Shown here piece after piece: positions 7,466-14,558 of a DNA stretch of 37,342 bases (the stretch's first letter is position 1; every line of letters starts with the position of its first letter). The notes below the pieces were generated by a model, which saw only the letters and a program-made list of their open reading frames with translations, did not search any database and was not told the DNA's origin. The stretch is from NCBI GenBank assembly GCA_016865985.1, contig VGNO01000006.1, positions 1-37,342 of the forward strand, given 5' to 3'. The DNA comes from Chloroflexota bacterium (GTDB lineage: Bacteria; Chloroflexota; Anaerolineae; Anaerolineales; Villigracilaceae). Both the position numbers and the translations under genes were made by a program.

Positions 7466-9028
7466 TCAGGGCTGGAAGGGCTGGGATATCCCTTGCTGCT
7501 GGCGGATCTGGATGATGAATTCCTTGATCAACTGGGCCGGCGGCGGCTGTGAACCGCCCATGATCAGGTTGCCCACAGCCCAGAAATCGCCGGATGGGTT
7601 CTCCCGCAGGAAGCGCGGGAATTCGGCGAAGATCTTGTCGGAGAGTTTCTGGCGCATGACGCGCATCAGGTGTCCCGGGGAGGTGGTCGGCGGGACGCTG
7701 GCGATCCACAACAGGTAATCTGGGCGGATGGAGATGTATTCCAGCCGCCAGGCATAGGCCACGCACACCTGCGGCAGCCAGAGCGCGACCTGGTCCGAGA
7801 GCCCGCCGGTCAGGTGGTGCTGGGGGAAACGCGGGATCAGCAGGCAGGCGTAATTCAGGTTGTAGACCGAGGGCGAGACCGGTTCGAGCACGATCCGCCG
7901 CGCCGCTTCGGAGACCGAGCGCGGGCGGGTGTCCTCCAGGTTTTCCTGGGCGGCGCGTTTCTTCTGCGGGGCGCTCTTGCGGGTGACGGCCAGGTCGGGC
8001 GGCGTCTCCACCCCGGTCCCGGCCTGGAAGGGGTCTTCCTCTTCGGTGTAGATCAGCGCGCCGCGCCGGATGGCCGGGGAACTCTCACGGCTGAAAACCG
8101 CCGGCCGGTCTGCGCCCAGGCGGATCTCTTCGATGCCGTTGTCCTGGTAACCGAGTGGCGGCGGCAGGGGGTTGGGCGGCGGGAGGCTGCCCAGGATGTC
8201 CGCCAGCGGGGTCATCGGCGGCAGTTCGTCCGGGTCGGCCTCGGCGGTGGAGGCGGCCTCATCGACCGTGGCGGCCGAGAGCGAGCGCACCAGGCTGCTG
8301 GCCTGGGAGCGGATGGTGGTGAAGGAGGTCTCGACATCGAAGATGAGCGAGAGCGTCATGCCGGGCGCCAGGAAAGTGGCGTAGAGCATGTATTCGGCAT
8401 TGGTGGTCGAGAGGCGGATGAAACGCACCAGGTTGCTTCTATCCTGGTGGTCCCAGTAGCGCGCCACGGTCGCAGCCAGTTCGCGTGCCGCCGCCTGGGG
8501 CAGTTCACCGGCATATGCCCACAGTTCGTCGTCGCGGGTGATGAGCGCCGCCTGCGAGGCCGATGCGAGCGTCAGGCGGGTCAGGTGTTGGGCGGCGCGG
8601 TTCACGTCCTGCAACCAGGACAGGCCGTCTGCAGGCTGTCCCGCCGGGCGGGATGTTTCCGGGTCGGCGCGCCACACGGCCGAGAACTTGGTCAGCATTT
8701 GCAGCAGGTCGGGCAGGTAGAAGGGTTTGGGGAGGTAGCCATAGGGGGAAAGTTCGTCGACCGGCGGCTGCCAGCCGTCGTCGGCGAGGATGACGAACTG
8801 GATATCCGGCTGCGCCTGGCGCAGCGAGCGCCCCACTTCCAGGGCGCTTTCGACCTGGTTCCCGGTATCCAGGAAGACGATCGCCGGCTGCTCAGCCTGG
8901 ACATAGGCGCTGGCGGCGGCGTGACTGCCCGCCAGGCCGACGCGGTAATCGCCGGTCTCTTCCAGACTCTGGCGGATGAGTTCCCCGAATGCGGTATCCT
9001 GCGTCACTACCAGGAGCGGCATCTTCAT
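7466..9028 (-). CDS. Receiver / roadblock-like / degenerate IS200 transposase-domain fusion protein
   Basis: The 520-aa protein has three recognisable parts. Residues 1-120 form a CheY-like receiver with phospho-acceptor candidate D54 (VFLDTG) and the conserved lysine K101 in PKPF; the usual acidic pair is reduced to TQD. Residues about 135-255 resemble a roadblock/LC7 domain (ALITRDDELWAYAG, MTLSLIFD). After a Pro-rich linker, 387-512 align along their whole length with IS200/IS605 Y1 transposases: VYNLNYACLLIPRF, then PPTTSPGHLMRVMRQKLS, IFAEFP, DFWAVG and QLIKEFIIQI. The HUH histidines are replaced (DHIH becomes DYLL, Y438 and L440) and the catalytic Tyr is F504, so it should not cleave DNA. 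A signalling role with exapted ssDNA or hairpin binding is my inference. It has its own apparently leaderless promoter. Confidence 0.8.
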   Translation of the reverse strand: MKMPLLVVTQDTAFGELIRQSLEETGDYRVGLAGSHAAASAYVQAEQPAIVFLDTGNQVESALEVGRSLRQAQPDIQFVILADDGWQPPVDELSPYGYLPKPFYLPDLLQMLTKFSAVWRADPETSRPAGQPADGLSWLQDVNRAAQHLTRLTLASASQAALITRDDELWAYAGELPQAAARELAATVARYWDHQDRSNLVRFIRLSTTNAEYMLYATFLAPGMTLSLIFDVETSFTTIRSQASSLVRSLSAATVDEAASTAEADPDELPPMTPLADILGSLPPPNPLPPPLGYQDNGIEEIRLGADRPAVFSRESSPAIRRGALIYTEEEDPFQAGTGVETPPDLAVTRKSAPQKKRAAQENLEDTRPRSVSEAARRIVLEPVSPSVYNLNYACLLIPRFPQHHLTGGLSDQVALWLPQVCVAYAWRLEYISIRPDYLLWIASVPPTTSPGHLMRVMRQKLSDKIFAEFPRFLRENPSGDFWAVGNLIMGGSQPPPAQLIKEFIIQIRQQQGISQPFQP

Positions 9029-9034
9029 GGCATT

Positions 9035-9063
9035 AGTGTATCATGGGCATGGACGGGAAGCAA
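9035..9063 (-). promoter_or_regulatory. Leaderless promoter of the response-regulator fusion
   Basis: Minus-strand TTGCTT (9058-9063), a 17-bp spacer and TACACT (9035-9040) are followed 6 nt later by the ATG at 9028. No Shine-Dalgarno precedes this start. The spacing places +1 on or next to the start codon. Confidence 0.6.
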
Positions 9064-9085
9064 GTGGCCGCGCGTTGTATCATCA

Positions 9086-10546
9086 TTACACAACTGTCTC
9101 AGCCACCTGCTGGCCATAACCGAGCAAGGCCCGCACCATCTCGGCGCTGCGACCTTCGGCATAGACCCGCAGCACCGGCTCGGTGCCGGAAGGGCGCACC
9201 AGCAGCCAGGAGTCGTCGGCCAGGATGTATTTCACCCCGTCCAGGGCGCTGACCTCCGCCACTTTCTCGCCGCCGATGGCGGCGGGCGCTTTGCGGGTCA
9301 GGAAATCGGTCATCTCGGCTTTTTCGACCGGGCGCACCAGGCGCAGGTCATTGCGCTCATAGAATGCCGGGCCGGCTTCCGCCAGCAGCCTCCCGACCAG
9401 TTCGGAGAGCGGCGCCTGCCAGGCGGCGGCCATCTCTACCAGCAGCAGCCCCATGATGGGACCGTCACCCTCCGGGATGTGACCCTTGAAGGAAATGCCG
9501 CCCGACTCCTCGCCGCCGATCAGGACATCCTCTTTCAGCATGTAGTCGGCGATGTGGTTGAAACCGACCGGGGTCTCGTAGAGTCTCAGGCCGTAACGCT
9601 TCGCCAGGCGGTCGATCATGCGCGTGGTGGAGACGGTCCGCACCACGGCGCCGCTCCAGCCGCGTTTTTCCACCAGGTAGCGCAGCGCCAGCGACATGAT
9701 CTTGTGCGGGTCGACGAAGTTGCCGCGTTCGTCCATGGCGCCGATGCGGTCGGCGTCCCCGTCCATTGCCAGGCCGAAACTGCCCATGCCGGTGGCAATG
9801 GCGCCCGCCAGGGCGCCCAGGTTGGCGGCGATCGGCTCCGGGTGCACGCCGCCGAAACCGGGGTTCATCTCGCCCCGCACTTCGCTGACCTCGCAGCCTG
9901 TCCCTTGCAGGAAGGACTTGATGACACCCCGCCCCGAACCGTACATGGAATCCACCACGATGCGCTGCGGGTTCTCAGCGATCAGGTCGGTATCGATCAG
10001 GGTCCGCAGGTGGTCGAAGTAGGCCGGGAGCGGGTTGAAACGGGTGATCAGGCCGGCATCGCGCGCCTTCTCGAAATCCATCAGGTTGGGGCCGCGGGCG
10101 CGCTCCTCGTTGTCGTTGATGTAGACTTCCACCCGGCGGCACTGTTCCGGCAGGGCCGAGCCGCCGTAGGCCGATTTCAGTTTGACGCCGTTATAACGCG
10201 GGGCATTGTGCGAGGCGGTGATCATCACCCCGGCGATGGCGCCCATCTGCTGGACGGCAAAGGAGATGGCCGGGGTGGGCGCATCCGATTGCGCCAGTTG
10301 GACGACGTAGCCGTTGGCGGCCAGGACGCGCGCCACTTCCTGGGCGTAGCGGTCCGACAGGAAGCGGGTGTCGAAACCGACCACGATCCGGGTCGGGTCG
10401 GGGGTCTTTTTCCCGTTGCCGTTCTTGTCCCAGTGTTCCGAAGCGACCGCATCGGCGATGGCTTGCGCCACCATCCGCAGGTTGCCAAAAGTAAATGAAT
10501 CCGAGATGACGGCTCGCCAGCCGTCAGTGCCAAAATGGATCGGCAT
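9086..10546 (-). CDS. Phosphoglucomutase/phosphomannomutase family protein
   Basis: The 486-aa alpha-D-phosphohexomutase interconverts hexose 1- and 6-phosphates through a phosphoserine intermediate. All four signature loops are visible: the phospho-serine loop TASHNA with S112 (usually TASHNP), the metal loop DGDADR (262-267), the sugar-binding GGEESGG (344-350) and the phosphate-binding RPSGTEP (451-457). The N-terminus FGTDGWRA is family-typical. The sugar specificity (glucose, mannose or glucosamine) cannot be read from the motifs, so no gene symbol is given. GGAG precedes the ATG at 7 nt. It follows the DUF389-SH3b gene by 27 nt and is probably the last gene of the HAD-DUF389 operon. The opposite-strand 942-aa ORF is a shadow. 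Confidence 0.93.
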   Translation of the reverse strand: MPIHFGTDGWRAVISDSFTFGNLRMVAQAIADAVASEHWDKNGNGKKTPDPTRIVVGFDTRFLSDRYAQEVARVLAANGYVVQLAQSDAPTPAISFAVQQMGAIAGVMITASHNAPRYNGVKLKSAYGGSALPEQCRRVEVYINDNEERARGPNLMDFEKARDAGLITRFNPLPAYFDHLRTLIDTDLIAENPQRIVVDSMYGSGRGVIKSFLQGTGCEVSEVRGEMNPGFGGVHPEPIAANLGALAGAIATGMGSFGLAMDGDADRIGAMDERGNFVDPHKIMSLALRYLVEKRGWSGAVVRTVSTTRMIDRLAKRYGLRLYETPVGFNHIADYMLKEDVLIGGEESGGISFKGHIPEGDGPIMGLLLVEMAAAWQAPLSELVGRLLAEAGPAFYERNDLRLVRPVEKAEMTDFLTRKAPAAIGGEKVAEVSALDGVKYILADDSWLLVRPSGTEPVLRVYAEGRSAEMVRALLGYGQQVAETVV

Positions 10547-10573
10547 GGTTGAACTCCAGGTGGGGGATGAGGG

Positions 10574-11788
10574 TTACCAATTCGGGGAAGGGGTGGCGGT
10601 CAACAGGACGGTCTGGAGCACCCAACCGTCGCGCTTGAACGATTCGACGTAGACATGCACCCAGACGATGCCGTTGACGGTCTCGTTCTCCGGCAGGATG
10701 GTGACCAGGGAACCGTTCGCCAGGCTGCCGATGAGAACCGAGTCGAAACCGGGCGCTTCGCGGATATTGGCGCCGGTGTACCCATCGCCGGCGTTGATCA
10801 CGCCGTAGACCGGGGTCGCCCCGGGGGTGGGCGTCTCGGTCGGGGTCTGCGAAGGCGGGATCTCCAGGGTGGCGCTGGGGGTGACACCTGATTCCGGGGT
10901 GGGCGGGATGGTGGCGGAGGGGCGCATGGTCGGCGTGAGGGTCGGCAGGGGCGCCAGGGTGGCGCCGGGCGCGTCCGGGGTCGCGCCATCCTGCAGCAGG
11001 CCGAAAACCAGCGCCCACAAGCCGGTCAGGTGCGCCAGCAGCACCAGGCTGGCCAGCAGCACGACCAGTCCCAGCGCCACGCCGCCGGCGCGGTGCGGGC
11101 GGAAGCGGAGCGCCGCCAGGGTCAGCATCCCGGCTAGGGTTGCAAGGGAAAGGTGGACGAGCGCCACCAGCAACCCCTGCGGCCAAAAGCCGGCCTGGCC
11201 GCGTCCCAGCCCGAAACCGGCGGCGCTGAGCGGCAGGAAGATCTCGTAAGCCAGCATGACGCTCGGCAGCGCCGGCCGCGCCTCGGAGCGGATGAAGGAG
11301 ACCACCAGCAGGATGGCGCCGAAGGCGGTGACTACCAGGTCGGGCCACCACAGGAAGGGATATTTCGCCACCCGCTCCAGAGGTAGTTCCAGCCACAAGC
11401 GGGAAGCCAGCCCGGCGAGGGCCGAGACCAGCAGCGCCAGCCCGCCCCCCACCAGCAGGCTGCCGAGGGCCTGGAGGAAATAACGCAGGGAACCGGTGAC
11501 AGTCGCCAGGACGAAACCAACCCAGGGGGTCAGGAGCGGCGCCAGCAGCGCCCCCACCACCAGCAGGCCGGGCGAATTCAGCATGAAACCGGCGCCAAGC
11601 ACCGCGCCGCACAGGACGGAGAAAAGGAAGAATTCGATGGAAGGAAAGGCGCGCCGCGCCAGGCCGGCCAGCAACTTGGCGCGTTCCCCCGCCGTGGCAG
11701 GGACAAGGGCGCGCCGGGCGCGTCGCCGCCGCGCCATGGACGGGCGGGTGGAATCTTGCAGGGAGTTGGGATCGCTCGTGAAGGTCAT
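10574..11788 (-). CDS. DUF389-like membrane protein with C-terminal SH3b domain
   Basis: The 404-aa protein has a short cytoplasmic basic N-terminus, then several hydrophobic segments from about 50 to 245. These include SPGLLVVGALLAPLLTPWVG, which matches the signature region of DUF389 proteins (TIGR00341-like). A Pro/Thr/Ser-rich linker (about 255-325) leads to a C-terminal SH3b-like domain (about 325-395: GYTGANIREAPGFDSVLIG ... GWVLQT), of the type usually placed outside the membrane to bind cell-wall material. The substrate and role of DUF389 proteins are unknown. The ATG overlaps the upstream HAD stop (ATGA), implying translational coupling, and the phosphohexomutase gene follows 27 nt later. 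Confidence 0.8.
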   Translation of the reverse strand: MTFTSDPNSLQDSTRPSMARRRRARRALVPATAGERAKLLAGLARRAFPSIEFFLFSVLCGAVLGAGFMLNSPGLLVVGALLAPLLTPWVGFVLATVTGSLRYFLQALGSLLVGGGLALLVSALAGLASRLWLELPLERVAKYPFLWWPDLVVTAFGAILLVVSFIRSEARPALPSVMLAYEIFLPLSAAGFGLGRGQAGFWPQGLLVALVHLSLATLAGMLTLAALRFRPHRAGGVALGLVVLLASLVLLAHLTGLWALVFGLLQDGATPDAPGATLAPLPTLTPTMRPSATIPPTPESGVTPSATLEIPPSQTPTETPTPGATPVYGVINAGDGYTGANIREAPGFDSVLIGSLANGSLVTILPENETVNGIVWVHVYVESFKRDGWVLQTVLLTATPSPNW

Positions 11789-12255
11789 ATGCGCAGGCTC
11801 GCCACCAGGCGCAAGGGCTGTTGGAGCAAGTCCAGCGCCGTCAGGATATCCGGGACGACCAGGTCGGCGGAAAGCAGGGTTTGCACCGCGCTGCCTTCCG
11901 GGGAGAGGATACAGATGCCGACCGCCGCTTCTTTCAACATCCCGGCGTCGTTGCTCCCCTGGCCGATGGCGACCACCGAGGCCGGCCCCAGGCCGCGCAC
12001 ATAGTCCGCCTTGCGGGCCGATTCGCCGCCGGGCGCGATCCGCACCGCCTGGAGGTTGAGTTGGAAATCGATCTCCGCCTGGCGTCCGTGGGTGTCGGCG
12101 GTCAGCAGGTGGAGGGCCAGGCGGTCGCGCAAGAGCGAGAGCCGGCGCGCCACGCCTTCTACCAGAAGGCCGTCCAACGCCAGCGTCCCATTCACGTCGC
12201 AGACCAGGTGGTGCAGTTCCAGGCGCATGCGGCCGGGGATTTCGAGTTCGATCAT
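11785..12255 (-). CDS. HAD-like soluble P-type ATPase-related protein (COG4087 type)
   Basis: The 156-aa protein is a minimal HAD fold. Motif I reads CDVNGTLALDG with nucleophile D20, but Asn22 replaces the usual acid two residues on. This substitution is, to my knowledge, characteristic of the COG4087 group related to the P-domain of P-type ATPases. Motif II is LLTADTHG (T52), a lysine follows at K82, and the metal-binding loop is GQGSNDAGML, with Gln where GNG is usual. The function of this group is not established. No Shine-Dalgarno is present; a perfect TATAAT ends 6 nt before the ATG, suggesting a leaderless transcript. The 3' end overlaps the DUF389 gene by 4 nt. Confidence 0.85.
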   Translation of the reverse strand: MIELEIPGRMRLELHHLVCDVNGTLALDGLLVEGVARRLSLLRDRLALHLLTADTHGRQAEIDFQLNLQAVRIAPGGESARKADYVRGLGPASVVAIGQGSNDAGMLKEAAVGICILSPEGSAVQTLLSADLVVPDILTALDLLQQPLRLVASLRI

Positions 12256-12261
12256 TGCCTT

Positions 12262-12267
12262 ATTATA
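12262..12267 (-). promoter_or_regulatory. -10 element of the HAD operon (leaderless)
   Basis: A consensus minus-strand TATAAT is followed by AAGGCA and the ATG at 12255. No good -35 lies 17 bp upstream (CACCCC). It is back to back with, and nearly touching, the plus-strand T-box promoter. Confidence 0.55.
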
Positions 12268-12270
12268 CTA

Positions 12271-12298
12271 TTGACATTTTTGGCGGGGTGCATATAAT
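12271..12298 (+). promoter_or_regulatory. Consensus promoter of the T-box/trpB2 transcript
   Basis: Perfect TTGACA (12271-12276) and perfect TATAAT (12293-12298) with a 16-bp spacer. Transcription would start near 12305, exactly at the 5' side of the T-box leader. Strong constitutive initiation with control by attenuation is what T-box genes generally show. Confidence 0.88.
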
Positions 12299-12300
12299 CA

Positions 12301-12653
12301 CGCCCAATACCGAAAGACGCTGATGAGGACGAGTAGGCCTCGTACGGCGGCCCAGAGAGCAGGCGGCAAGCGGTGAAAGTCCTGCCCGTACGACGAAGCC
12401 GGATGGACCTCGGAGTTGCGGAGAGAAAGTCTGACAGGTCGTCAGGTCTGATAAGTCAGGCAAGTACCCGAGCCGGAGCGGCCACCGTTACCAGGGCCAG
12501 GTCACTTAGTTATCAGGACATGCAAGACTAGCTGACCGACAAGAGTGAGGCTGGCCTTTTCCCTGCGCATCACCGCAGGGATTTTTGTTAGCCTAATTCG
12601 GGTGGCACCACGGACTACGCGTTCGTCCCGTTCATCGGACGAGCGCGCTTTTT
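12301..12653 (+). promoter_or_regulatory. T-box riboswitch, tRNA-Trp specific
   Basis: The leader carries the standard T-box landmarks in order: GATGAGGACGAGTAG (Stem I base and GA/AGTA region), AGAGAGC (distal loop), GGTGAAAGTCC, and the specifier region GGATGGACCTCGGAG. Codon TGG at 12404-12406 is at the specifier position, pointing to tRNA-Trp. The T-box sequence proper is GGGTGGCACCACGG (about 12600-12613). Its TGGC would pair with a 3' GCCA end, which fits the G73 discriminator of bacterial tRNA-Trp. A 10-bp terminator hairpin follows. Uncharged tRNA-Trp should stabilise the antiterminator and switch on trpB2 downstream. Stem boundaries were judged by eye. Confidence 0.9.
12619..12653 (+). 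terminator. T-box attenuator terminator
   Basis: GCGTTCGTCC pairs with GGACGAGCGC (10 bp, one G-U) around an 8-nt loop and is followed by GCTTTTT. The 5' arm lies directly after the T-box sequence, so antiterminator and terminator are mutually exclusive, as expected. Confidence 0.88.
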
Positions 12654-12658
12654 GTTTA

Positions 12659-12691
12659 ACCGCAGAGAGCGCGGAGTACGCGGAGAAAGAA
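12659..12691. repeat. CGCAGAG/CGCGGAG dispersed-repeat-like tract
   Basis: The stretch ACCGCAGAGAGCGCGGAG followed by TACGCGGAGAAAG resembles the CGCGGAG-type intergenic repeats seen in many bacterial genomes. It lies between the T-box terminator and the small ORF and supplies that ORF's Shine-Dalgarno (GGAG). Only one copy is in this window, so its repeated nature is recalled, not shown. Confidence 0.3.
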
Positions 12692-12692
12692 T

Positions 12693-12881
12693 ATGGACAA
12701 GAAAAGAGAACACGAACCCATTACGACCTGTGCGCCGCCCGGGCGGGAGGAAGCCTTCCCGATGCAGGAACAGGTGAACGGTCCGATCACGAGCCGGACC
12801 GAGAAACCGGCCGCCGTCATCTTCGCCGAACGCCTCGCCGGTTCCGGGCCCGATATCGCCGCCCCCATCTTTGTGCCGTAA
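12693..12881 (+). CDS. Small ORF (62 aa) in the T-box leader transcript
   Basis: The ATG is preceded by GGAGA at good spacing, and the ORF lies between the T-box terminator and trpB2, so it would be transcribed only when the T-box is read through. The peptide is hydrophilic, has no Trp codons, no membrane segment and no family that I recognise. A further 8-codon mini-ORF (MFTVFRPP, ATG at 12895, with AAGGAG upstream) follows it. It could be a real small protein, a translated leader, or chance. Coding status is uncertain. Confidence 0.35.
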   Translation: MDKKREHEPITTCAPPGREEAFPMQEQVNGPITSRTEKPAAVIFAERLAGSGPDIAAPIFVP

Positions 12882-12941
12882 CGAAGGAGCAACCATGTTT
12901 ACCGTTTTCCGTCCGCCTTGAAGGAACCTCCTTTCCCAAAT

Positions 12942-13032
12942 CCATTCACCATTCACCATTCACCAATCACCATTCACCATTCACCAATCACCATTCACCA
13001 ATCACCATTCACCAATCACCATTAACCAACAA
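12942..13032 (+). repeat. Heptamer tandem repeat in the trpB2 leader
   Basis: Thirteen consecutive 7-bp units, alternating mostly between CCATTCA and CCAATCA, with the last two degenerate (CCATTAA, CCAACAA). The array runs directly into the trpB2 Shine-Dalgarno AAAGGAG (13031-13037). The tract has almost no G and should be unstructured in RNA. The copy number could vary by slippage. Confidence 0.9.
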
Positions 13033-13043
13033 AGGAGATTCCA

Positions 13044-14420
13044 ATGTCCGACCAAACCCGCTTTACCCTGAACGAAACCGACCTGCCGAAGCAGTGGTAC
13101 AACGCGCTCGCCGACAGCCCCGTCCCGCCGCAACCGGCGCTGCACCCCGGTACGAAAGAACCCGTGACGCCGGACTTCCTCTCGGTGCTCTTCCCGATGG
13201 AGATCATCATGCAGGAAGTGAGCGCCGACCGGTTCATTGACATCCCGGAGGAAGTGCGCGAGATCTACAAACTCTACCGCCCGACCCCGCTCATCCGGGC
13301 GCGGCGGCTGGAGAAAGCGCTCGGCACGCCGGCGCATATTTATTTCAAGAACGAGTCCGTCTCGCCGGTCGGCAGCCACAAACCGAACACCGCCATCCCG
13401 CAGGCCTTCTACAACAAAGCCGCCGGGACGAAGGCCATGACCACCGAAACCGGCGCCGGCCAGTGGGGCACGTCGCTGGCGATGGCCTGCAACTTCTTCG
13501 GCATGGATTTGGAAGTGTACATGGTCAAGGTCTCGTACCAGCAGAAGCCCTACCGCCGCATCTTCATGGAGACCTACGGCGCGCAGGTGTTTGCCAGCCC
13601 CTCCGACCGCACCGATTACGGCCGCGCCCTGCTGGCGGAAGATCCCGATAACAATGGCTCGCTCGGCATCGCCATCTCGGAGGCGGTGGAAGCAGCCGCC
13701 AAATCGGGCGGGGCGAAGAAGTACAGCCTCGGCTCGGTGCTCAACCATGTGCTGATGCACCAGACCGTCATCGGCGAGGAAGCCCTGAAACAGATGGACC
13801 TGGCCGGGGAATACCCGGACGTGGTCATCGGCTGCGTGGGCGGCGGCTCGAACTTCGCCGGGCTGGCCTACCCGTTCCTGCGCCATAACCTGAGGGACGG
13901 GCAGCGGGCGCGCCTCGTGGCTGTCGAACCGACCGCCACCCCATCGCTGACGAAGGGCGTCTACGCTTTCGACTTCGGCGATACGGCCCAGATGGCGCCC
14001 ATCGTCAAGATGCACACCCTCGGCCACACCTTCATGCCGGCCGGAATCCACGCCGGCGGGCTGCGCTACCATGGCATGGCCCCCTCGCTCTCGGCGCTGT
14101 ACGACGCCGGGCAGATCGAGGCGGTGGCCGTGCCGCAGGTCGGGACATTCGAGGCGGCGGTGATGTTCACCAGGGCCGAGGGCATCCTGCCCGCGCCCGA
14201 GTCGGCGCATGCCATCCGCGTGGCGATTGACGAGGCGTTGGATGCGAAGCGGAAAGGCGAGAAGCGCGTCATCCTGTTCAACCTGTCCGGGCATGGACAT
14301 TTCGACATGATGGCCTACCAGCAGTATCTCGTTGGCGGGCTGGAGGATTACGAATACCCGGCCGAGGCGGTGGCGGAGGCCATGCAACACTTGCCCAAAG
14401 TGGAGATGGCGGAGGTGTAA
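13044..14420 (+). CDS. trpB: TrpB2-type tryptophan synthase beta chain (TIGR01415-like)
   Basis: This PLP enzyme condenses indole with serine to tryptophan. The 458-residue protein carries the longer N-terminal part and sequence style of the TrpB2 (TIGR01415) branch rather than classical TrpB1. The PLP lysine is K113 in VGSHKPNTA, the TETGAGQWG loop (134-142) contains the catalytic glutamate E135, and GGGSN (266-270) binds the cofactor phosphate; LSGHGHFDM lies near the C-terminus. No trpA or other trp gene is adjacent, which is common for TrpB2 and suggests use of free indole or a stand-alone salvage role. Regulation is unusually clear: a Trp-specific T-box, heptamer repeats and a strong AAAGGAG precede the ATG, and a strong terminator follows. 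Confidence 0.94.
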   Translation: MSDQTRFTLNETDLPKQWYNALADSPVPPQPALHPGTKEPVTPDFLSVLFPMEIIMQEVSADRFIDIPEEVREIYKLYRPTPLIRARRLEKALGTPAHIYFKNESVSPVGSHKPNTAIPQAFYNKAAGTKAMTTETGAGQWGTSLAMACNFFGMDLEVYMVKVSYQQKPYRRIFMETYGAQVFASPSDRTDYGRALLAEDPDNNGSLGIAISEAVEAAAKSGGAKKYSLGSVLNHVLMHQTVIGEEALKQMDLAGEYPDVVIGCVGGGSNFAGLAYPFLRHNLRDGQRARLVAVEPTATPSLTKGVYAFDFGDTAQMAPIVKMHTLGHTFMPAGIHAGGLRYHGMAPSLSALYDAGQIEAVAVPQVGTFEAAVMFTRAEGILPAPESAHAIRVAIDEALDAKRKGEKRVILFNLSGHGHFDMMAYQQYLVGGLEDYEYPAEAVAEAMQHLPKVEMAEV

Positions 14421-14437
14421 AGAGCGGCCACAAGAAG

Positions 14438-14478
14438 AATAACCGGAGGCCTCAAGTGTCGAGACCTCCGGTTATTTT
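14438..14478 (+). terminator. Intrinsic terminator after trpB2
   Basis: AATAACCGGAGG pairs perfectly with CCTCCGGTTATT (12 bp) and is followed by TTTT. The stem is A-rich at the base, so it could act in both directions. Confidence 0.88.
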
Positions 14479-14558
14479 CAGTATATCCTCGTTCTGCGGC
14501 GGAATGCTCCCACTGGCGCTCCGCGCCGGTTTCGGGACGCAGCACATCGTCACCCGAT

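Noticed and set aside
7466-9028. Active IS200/IS605 insertion sequence
   Set aside because: The transposase-like domain is fused in frame to other domains, all catalytic residues are replaced, and no TnpB or subterminal hairpin ends were found.
7670-10498. 942-aa plus-strand ORF
   Set aside because: Runs antisense through both the response-regulator fusion and the phosphohexomutase gene; no domain and no ribosome binding site.
12942-13032. CRISPR-like array
   Set aside because: Units are 7 bp and contiguous with no unique spacers; this is a simple tandem repeat.
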